In this document: in pieces, positions 60,701-64,000 of the stretch
Numbering within the stretch: position 1 is the stretch's first letter
Layout: the number at the start of each line of letters is the position of its first letter
NCBI GenBank assembly: GCA_026874595.1
Contig: CM049314.1
Location: 34,110,229 to 34,174,228, forward strand
Length of the DNA: 64,000 nucleotides
Direction: 5' to 3'
From: Sipunculus nudus
Lineage: Eukaryota > Annelida > Sipuncula > Golfingiida > Sipunculidae
The notes under the pieces: model-generated
The model's database searches: none
The model's input: the letters and a program-made list of their open reading frames with translations, nothing else
What the model was told of the DNA's origin: nothing
Translations under genes and position numbers: made by a program

Positions 60701-62221
60701 CTTGATTCATTATTTCCTGAACAAACTCCATTTCAGCAAATGTTCTGGTGATTTGTTTGGCTAGATGAATAATATAGTCAAATACTCTATTTACTTTTGT
60801 AACTTGGCCAGCACTGCACTCAGGACTTAAAATATAATGGACTGGTGGAAAAACTGTGACTGGCAGGACACATGATACCCAAAAGGTCTACTTGTGTGAT
60901 CCAAAAATATTCTATTACAGCAATGCTATAAAAATTCTCTCCATAGAATTAAAAGGAAAAATGATTATAATGTTTTGAACAGAAATGAACAATAGTGGTG
61001 TGAGGAGTATTATTCAAGCAAGATTGCCTGAATCAGTTGATAATATATTTTCACTCTTTACCATAGGCCGATAGGTTGAGTATTTCTAAAAAGTCAGTGA
61101 ATATACATATGTGCATATATTAACACATATTTCAAAGTTAAGATACTTTCTTAGCATACAAAGTAAAATAGCTGTATAATAATAATTGTTATTTTGTGTG
61201 AGTGAAAATTACAACCTTTCTTACTTGGTAAAATTAGCTTCTTATCAAATGCTAGACACCAAGTTACAGAGGTTCAATGTGGCCCCAGGGAGAGCAGTTT
61301 GCCCACCTCTTCACTAAGTATCAGTATTACTTCAATGCTATTGGTTAAGATTTGATTACATATAAACACTACTTACTTTCCCACACAGACAGTGAACATG
61401 GGCTGGCATCACACAAGGCCTGCTTAAAGTGCTGCAACAAAAAACAGCTGGATAACTGAATGGTCTAAAAATCAATCACCCATATTAAAATATCTTTATC
61501 ATTCCATCTGCTATGCTTAATATAAATGATATTACGTAAATATTGCTTTAAACTTTAAAGTTTTACATCTAAACAATTTTCTCCTTCAATCTGTGTGTTG
61601 GTCACTCTCAACCTCTTTGCTCTCTCTTCTCTTTTTCTCTGTTTGTCTCACTTTTTCTCTGATTGTCTGCCTCTCATTCTATTTGTCTGTCCCTTTTTTC
61701 CTGTTCATCTGCACTATTTTTCTGTTTTTCTTGTCTCTTTTTCTCAATTTGTCTTTTTTTGTTTGTCTGCTTTTTTCTCTGTTTGTCTGTCTCTCCTTTC
61801 ACTGTTTTTTCTGCTTATCTTTTCTCCGTTTGTGTGAAATAATTTTTCTTTTTGTCTGCCTCTTCTCCTTCATTATGTCTCTTTTTTCTTTCTCTCTTTC
61901 ACTCTCTCTCACACCTATTTCCAAGTTTGTCTCATAATCTCAGCTGAATTTATTTACATTTGTCTGTCAGTGTGTCTCTCTGTCTGTGTCCGTATGTGTC
62001 AATGTCTCAGTCTCTCTCTCTTGCGCTCTCTCTGTCTGCTTTGGTGACTCGCTCTACCTCCGTCTCTCTCTCTTTCTCTCTACTCTTTACTGTGACTTAC
62101 CTTCAAGCTTGTTTCATAGTCTGAGTTGACCTTGTACATCAATCCGAGACGTATGTGGACTTCATTTGCCCTGCTGAACCCCGGGTCCACATACAGCACC
62201 TGTTGTAGCAGCTTTGTGGCC
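41665..62221 (-). CDS. Kdm6a: Histone H3K27 demethylase KDM6A/UTX (5' end outside window)
   Basis: The enzyme removes methyl groups from H3 Lys27 with Fe(II) and 2-oxoglutarate, in the nucleus, as part of MLL3/4 (COMPASS-like) complexes (family knowledge). Twenty-four coding exons join without a frame break to 1,203 residues plus TGA. In order: TPR repeats (1 to about 263), LPSIEDAW and [11 protein letters not shown] linker motifs (264-294), a Gln/Ser/Pro-rich linker (295-752, one 976-nt exon), [10 protein letters not shown] (about 743-752), [20 protein letters not shown] (about 775-794), JmjC domain (about 900-1075), and a zinc-binding C-terminal domain (1135-1162 CxxC...CxxC). Iron ligands His950, Glu952 and His1030 and the 2-oxoglutarate Lys941 are present, so the enzyme should be active. 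The first TPRs and the start codon lie beyond 64000. Nothing suggests a pseudogene. Confidence 0.97.
41900..42010 (-). mobile_element. Eroded SINE fragment in the last Kdm6a intron
   Basis: Minus-strand CCAGGTTTGATTCTTGG is B-box-like, with CTCTCTGCTGGCAACC before it. No full element visible. Confidence 0.3.
42417..42587 (-). CDS. Kdm6a: Kdm6a exon 23 (zinc domain, second CxxC)
   Basis: Acceptor TTTGCAG, donor [32 protein letters not shown], then [19 protein letters not shown] and [17 protein letters not shown]. Cys1159 and Cys1162 complete the site. Read-through past the donor would add [11 protein letters not shown]-type residues to a stop at 42339. Confidence 0.96.
43008..43098 (+). repeat. 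Interspersed repeat copy (GCACCCGAAAG family)
   Basis: Partner of 4098-4190; in a Kdm6a intron, 50 bases from exon 22. Confidence 0.6.
43149..43275 (-). CDS. Kdm6a: Kdm6a exon 22 (zinc domain, first CxxC)
   Basis: Acceptor CTTACAG, donor [30 protein letters not shown], then [20 protein letters not shown]. Cys1135 and Cys1138 form the first zinc pair. Confidence 0.96.
44144..44358 (+). mobile_element. MITE with CAGGGCTTGACAT ends, copy 2
   Basis: Starts CAGGGCTTGACATAACTCTTG; right end, GGTAATGTCAAGTTACAG, gives the inverse. It abuts the next copy directly. In the Kdm6a intron between exons 21 and 22. Confidence 0.5.
44358..44634 (-). mobile_element. MITE with CAGGGCTTGACATTAAC ends, copy 3
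   Basis: 277 bp; minus-strand start CAGGGCTCGACATTAACGG, other end CAGGGCTCAATATAAAC. Same TTGCC/GGGCAAG interior as 23920-24375. Confidence 0.6.
44773..44957 (-). CDS. Kdm6a: Kdm6a exon 21 (JmjC C-terminal part)
   Basis: Acceptor TAAACAG, donor [30 protein letters not shown], then [17 protein letters not shown] and [12 protein letters not shown]. Confidence 0.97.
45256..45316. repeat. (TA)n microsatellite
   Basis: About 30 TA units in the intron between Kdm6a exons 20 and 21. Confidence 0.95.
45422..45615. mobile_element. TACAGT-ended MITE relative
   Basis: 194 bp; ends TACAGTGAAATCTCG and TAAAGTGAAACCTCG (reverse complement), with TTCGACAC phrases inside. Looser relative of the 29235, 57253 and 60254 elements. 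Confidence 0.55.
45637..45718. repeat. (TA)n microsatellite, imperfect
   Basis: Long TA tract with single C and GA interruptions, ending about 12 bp from the exon 20 donor. Confidence 0.95.
45731..45875 (-). CDS. Kdm6a: Kdm6a exon 20 (JmjC, distal iron His)
   Basis: Acceptor TCTCACAG, donor [29 protein letters not shown], then [17 protein letters not shown] and TVHWVQAI. His1030 (45748-45746) is the third iron ligand. The donor is only about 12 bp from a (TA)n tract. Confidence 0.97.
45976..46125 (+). repeat. Short duplication (AGTAGATGGCAGCA)
   Basis: CAGTTTAGTTTGGACTA..AGTAGATGGCAGCA occurs near 45976 and again near 46086 in the intron between Kdm6a exons 19 and 20. Confidence 0.6.
46535..46649 (-). 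CDS. Kdm6a: Kdm6a exon 19 (JmjC, iron ligands HxE)
   Basis: Acceptor TTCCAG, donor [29 protein letters not shown] then [13 protein letters not shown]. His950 (46647-46645) and Glu952 (46641-46639) are the iron-binding HxE pair. Confidence 0.97.
46812..46870 (+). mobile_element. tRNA-like SINE head
   Basis: TGGTGTAATGGTTAGTGCAC then GGACTTGTGACCCCAAGGTC looks like the 5' half of a tRNA-derived SINE; the B box is eroded. Lies in a Kdm6a intron. Not a functional tRNA. Confidence 0.45.
46963..47062 (-). CDS. Kdm6a: Kdm6a exon 18 (JmjC start)
   Basis: Acceptor TTTGCAG, donor [32 protein letters not shown] then [12 protein letters not shown]. Lys941 in YMKVPG is the 2-oxoglutarate contact of the family. 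Confidence 0.97.
47787..48256 (+). mobile_element. TTAA-flanked MITE, copy 3
   Basis: 470 bp, TTAA to TTAA, ends TTAAAGCTACCCATTCACC and TTAAAGGGGCCTTATCACC. Close to copy 1 along its whole length. It ends about 20 bp before exon 17 of Kdm6a. Confidence 0.8.
48277..48385 (-). CDS. Kdm6a: Kdm6a exon 17 (pre-JmjC helical part)
   Basis: Acceptor TGTTTAG, donor [32 protein letters not shown] then [10 protein letters not shown]. Confidence 0.95.
48957..49033 (-). CDS. Kdm6a: Kdm6a exon 16 (acidic/basic spacer)
   Basis: Acceptor TTTCAG, donor [31 protein letters not shown] then SSGIK, like the SDSESTSSDNSG spacer of UTX. Confidence 0.92.
49514..49716 (-). CDS. Kdm6a: Kdm6a exon 15
   Basis: Acceptor GTTACAG, donor [32 protein letters not shown], then [19 protein letters not shown] and [11 protein letters not shown]. 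Confidence 0.97.
50225..50324 (-). CDS. Kdm6a: Kdm6a exon 14
   Basis: Acceptor TTACAG, donor [30 protein letters not shown] then [13 protein letters not shown], the strongly conserved [17 protein letters not shown] block. Confidence 0.96.
50660..50795 (-). repeat. Tandem triplication of the exon 13 donor
   Basis: Minus-strand TACTCCTAGTGTATAT|GTAAG occurs three times, with the donor GT at 50762, 50712 and 50670 (spacing 50 and 42; the difference is a 14-base C run). Use of a downstream copy would add 50 or 92 nt, both frame-shifting. Confidence 0.92.
50763..50884 (-). CDS. Kdm6a: Kdm6a exon 13 (NPPTPS motif)
   Basis: Acceptor TTTGTAG, donor [32 protein letters not shown] then [10 protein letters not shown]. 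The final ~26 exon bases plus the donor are copied twice more in the intron (see repeat 50660-50795). Confidence 0.95.
51390..51550 (+). repeat. C-rich CCCGCACC/TGCCCCGC block
   Basis: Repeated CCCGCACCCGCCCCGC-like phrases, much more GC-rich than the intron around it (between Kdm6a exons 12 and 13). The preceding 51000-51390 is also GC-rich; together perhaps a mobile element, but I could not place ends. Confidence 0.4.
51640..52790 (+). repeat. Tandem array of about 330-bp units
   Basis: ATGCATAATATGAAAGAAAT occurs at 51741, 52067, 52401 and (shortened unit, diverged) 52704, spacings 326, 334 and 303. Units contain GGTCATGACCCCAAT and GCAATGATGGGGTATTAAAC. In the largest Kdm6a intron seen (53396-50885). 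Confidence 0.85.
52895..52975 (+). repeat. GACGGAC repeat tail with hairpin end
   Basis: CGGACTTACGGACGGACAAC then GCTCAGATGACT TAT AGTCAGCTGAGC, a near-perfect hairpin. Same type as the tails at 0.4, 1.05 and 1.85 kb. It follows the 330-bp array and may be the end of the same element. Confidence 0.6.
53397..54372 (-). CDS. Kdm6a: Kdm6a exon 12, 976-nt linker exon
   Basis: Acceptor TTTGACAG, donor TTTAG|GTGAGT. 325 codons: [20 protein letters not shown] (family motif NLNPAQ-LLEQLESQF), then a long disordered Ser/Pro/Thr/Asn-rich part, and [19 protein letters not shown] near the end. Codes for most of the intrinsically disordered linker. Confidence 0.95.
54375..55120. repeat. CATGAATATTCA palindromes in Kdm6a introns
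   Basis: The phrase ATGAATATTCAT or a close variant appears near 54391, 54868, 54884, 55032 and 55092, around exon 11. AT-rich and short; perhaps an old repeat. Confidence 0.4.
54742..54837 (-). CDS. Kdm6a: Kdm6a exon 11 (linker)
   Basis: Acceptor TATGACAG, donor [32 protein letters not shown] then [12 protein letters not shown], matching the LTPQKLQHLEQLR area of UTX. Confidence 0.85.
55463..55642 (-). CDS. Kdm6a: Kdm6a exon 10 (linker, basic motif)
   Basis: Acceptor TTTTACAG, donor CACAAG|GTAAAA; 60 codons, Gln/Gly-rich, ending [16 protein letters not shown], which looks like a nuclear localisation signal. Confidence 0.88.
56224..56314 (-). CDS. Kdm6a: Kdm6a exon 9 (linker)
   Basis: Acceptor TTTCCAG, donor [31 protein letters not shown] then [11 protein letters not shown], the conserved [18 protein letters not shown] block. 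Confidence 0.95.
56891..56975 (-). CDS. Kdm6a: Kdm6a exon 8 (end of TPR region)
   Basis: Acceptor TTTTCAG, donor GAACAA|GTGGGT (weak +3/+4); [19 protein letters not shown] then VPALQN. Corresponds to the AARIKYLQ region of UTX. Phase 1 in, phase 2 out, fits both neighbours. Confidence 0.88.
57253..57423. mobile_element. TACAGT-ended MITE, copy 2
   Basis: 171 bp, ends TACAGTAGAACCTGTCTTA and TACAGTGACTCCTGTGTAA; interior GACCACC/GGTGGTC phrases. In the intron before exon 7's 3' side; 49 bp from the exon 7 donor. Confidence 0.65.
57472..57647 (-). CDS. Kdm6a: Kdm6a exon 7 (TPR)
   Basis: Acceptor TTTTCAG, donor [33 protein letters not shown] then [20 protein letters not shown]. Confidence 0.96.
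58091..58189 (-). CDS. Kdm6a: Kdm6a exon 6 (TPR)
   Basis: Acceptor TTCCAG, donor [31 protein letters not shown] then [14 protein letters not shown]. Confidence 0.96.
58514..58586 (+). repeat. 18-bp minisatellite
   Basis: Four units AGCTGTAACCTATCATGC starting at 58514, 58532, 58550 and 58568, plus looser copies at 58395-58445 and 58640. In the intron just after Kdm6a exon 5. Confidence 0.85.
58698..58824 (-). CDS. Kdm6a: Kdm6a exon 5 (TPR)
   Basis: Acceptor GTTGTAG, donor [31 protein letters not shown] then [19 protein letters not shown]. Confidence 0.96.
59747..59840 (-). CDS. Kdm6a: Kdm6a exon 4 (TPR)
   Basis: Acceptor TTTCAG, donor [32 protein letters not shown] then [13 protein letters not shown]. 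Confidence 0.95.
60254..60433. mobile_element. TACAGT-ended MITE, copy 3
   Basis: 180 bp, ends TACAGTCAAACCTTTG and TACAGTTGAACCTTTCC (reverse complement). Interior differs more from the other copies. 67 bp from the 35-nt exon 3 of Kdm6a. Confidence 0.55.
60500..60534 (-). CDS. Kdm6a: Kdm6a exon 3, 35-nt micro-exon (TPR)
   Basis: Acceptor CTTGTAG, donor [24 protein letters not shown]. Found only by matching the UTX TPR (IQFHIAHL-E-Q) and by phase. Confidence 0.92.
61377..61431 (-). CDS. Kdm6a: Kdm6a exon 2 (TPR)
   Basis: 55 nt, acceptor TTGCAG, donor [30 protein letters not shown], matching the human HFQLALVDCNPCTLSNAE position by position in length. Confidence 0.93.
61600..62095 (+). repeat. 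Long polypyrimidine tract, (TCTGTTTGTC)-like
   Basis: Almost 500 bases of CT-rich sequence with recurring TTTTTCTCTGTTTGTCTG. On the Kdm6a strand it is purine-rich and starts five bases after the exon 1 donor. ORFs of 80-114 codons here (Ser/Phe/Leu only) are artefacts. Confidence 0.85.
62101..62221 (-). CDS. Kdm6a: Kdm6a exon 1 of the visible part (TPR)
   Basis: Acceptor TTTCAG|G, donor TTGAAG|GTAAGT; residues 1-40, [19 protein letters not shown] then [19 protein letters not shown], the VLYVDP...LRLGLM TPR of UTX. First base completes a codon from an exon outside the window. Confidence 0.95.
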
Positions 62222-64000
62222 CTGAAACAACAGAAACAATTTGTTAATAATGGTAATAACCTGGTCACAGTTATCAACTATATACATATCATAAATACAT
62301 ACAGCTAGAATACATTATACTCTCACCAGAAAAAGGACCACCAGAATTACTGGTGGTAGTTAATGGTGGCAGATGAATAAGCATTTTATTTTGTGAAAAG
62401 GTTAATTCAGGAAAAACAATGCTTATATATACGTTTCAATGTACCACTGGGCACATAAAAGTGAATCTTCAAGGCCATATAAGGCGGACTGGAAAACAGT
62501 TAACAAGCATCAAATACAAACTACAAGTCAAGAGTGGACAGCAAGTGTAATATATGTATAAAGGAAAAAGAACAAAAAGAAAGACCAAAAGATTTACATA
62601 AGAAAGCAATTATGCATGAATCGTCCATACTAGGTAAGTTAATTTCTCATTACTGTTCCTCCATCACGCCATATACAAGAGCATATATATAAATTTATAT
62701 TTAGTTTATAACGTATTTATTATAAATTATATTAAATTTTATTCATAAAAGCTTAAAAGGTCGATGACTAATTATATTTATGATAAGTAAAAAATAATGC
62801 AAGCCAGGATGGACATTAAACAGAATTAACCAGCTAGTATAAATTAACCCAGAGGTTTCTAAATCTGTGGGTGATCATGAGTTTGCTAGACAAGGTAATA
62901 ACCACCAGTAACAGTAAGCCGTCATATCTTCCAGCTGTACGAAGCATCACTGATAAAAACCAAAAAAAATATCAATAATTTCTGCAGAAATCAAGTTAGC
63001 GTATCTCATCAGGCAACCACAGGCCATAACCTGCAGTCAATGCCCTCTACAGTGCCTGGGAACAATATAATGGAAATCCAGGTATTGTTAATCAAGGTCC
63101 CTCCACTATCGCTATCTATTATACACAAATAGGCCCAGGTAAAGCCAGTTTTGTTCTAAGACCTTGTCCCAAATTTAGAATGCTCAACTCTTAATGAGAA
63201 ACTGGCAGTAGAGAACTGATATTAAAGAGGGTTCACCAACATTAGTTCTATGTCATGAACTCCTGTTTTTTTTAGTGTTATCAGCTCTTTTGTGCTTAAA
63301 GCAAATGAACATTAATAAGTGCTTCTCAAAATTAGCAAAACCAAGGTTTCTAGCCCATGTTTTTTTAAGTACAAGCAATGAGAAAAGGAACACTGATATA
63401 CCAAATGAATTATATTACATCCAAATTTATGTGATGTACAAATATGAGATGTTTACAATTTACACTGGCATATTAATAAGAAACTATTTTAGGAAACAGG
63501 ATTAAAAGGAAGAAAAAAATTTTTTATAGATTAGGATAAACAAATATATCAAGAGTTCCTTCAGTAAAGGTTACAGCAGCAAACAGATGCAATCTAACTT
63601 TACATCATGTATATCACCCCTGTAAAATAACTACAAGTAATGTGCTTTGTACTCTAGGCCGATTCCTGACATAACCCTCAAAATAATCCATTATACTCAA
63701 GTCCAGGGTAATACTACATTTTTCCTTCGGAGATATGTTACATTTTTTACTAAGTGAAGGGGCAGCACAGAAATCCAACATTTAGCTATCTGCTGTATTT
63801 TTAGCAGCATTCCAAGCAGTACCTAAAGCTTCTGATATCAAATCTGTAGAAAAATACAATCCATTTGTGACTCTATAAATAACTGCTGCAGCCATTTCCG
63901 TCACTCTCTGTACAGATTACCATTGATTTGTATTTATATCCAGTCCTTGCCTTGGACATAACAGTTACTCTAGCAGAAGCAGACCAATCCCACTGCTTGG
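62222..64000 (-). other. Kdm6a intron, upstream exons not found
   Basis: The preceding UTX exon (LYGLGLVYFHYNAFQWA-like in vertebrates) was looked for and not seen, so this intron continues past the window edge. No other gene or repeat recognised. Confidence 0.6.

Noticed and set aside
61593-61937. 114-codon Phe/Ser/Leu-rich ORF resembling a membrane protein
   Set aside because: Translation of a polypyrimidine tract.

Overview
The window looks like AT-rich, intron-rich animal nuclear DNA. The conserved proteins, the GACGGAC-type repeats, the tRNA-derived SINE fragments and the many short inverted-repeat elements fit a mollusc, most likely a bivalve. That placement is inference; no species can be named from the sequence. 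Only three gene models are well supported, and all three are split into small exons with GT-AG introns that I joined by hand and checked for phase.

Left (1-13.1 kb): diverged interspersed repeats at 1-2 kb, then a minus-strand gene (about 7.8 down to 2.2 kb) for a small secreted protein with a clear signal peptide and two related exons, each ending in Glu-Trp. An almost perfect segmental duplication (A-B-A-U-B) follows at 8.0-12.1 kb, carrying hAT-like and TTAA-type non-autonomous elements.

Middle (13.3-27.8 kb): a plus-strand gene in seven coding exons for a 294-residue charged coiled-coil protein that resembles vertebrate C6orf163. Its 7.9-kb first intron holds a foldback element and SINE pieces. 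At three of its six internal acceptors, the splice site lies at the 3' end of a tandem repeat whose unit contains the acceptor itself (32, 28 and 137 bp units).

27.8-41.7 kb holds no gene I can support, apart from a possible Kdm6a 3' UTR. It contains short transposable elements and a 3-kb minisatellite of 34-bp units with a 272-bp higher-order repeat.

Right (41.7-62.2 kb): the minus-strand histone H3K27 demethylase gene Kdm6a/UTX. There are 24 coding exons and 1,203 residues up to the stop, with the 5' end outside the window. TPR repeats, the Gln/Ser/Pro linker, the JmjC domain with its iron and 2-oxoglutarate residues, and the C-terminal zinc-binding domain are all present. One Kdm6a exon has its 5' splice site triplicated in tandem. 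The coiled-coil gene and Kdm6a are convergent, with the minisatellite between them. The most unusual theme of the window is the recurrence of tandem duplications that copy splice sites, in two unrelated genes.
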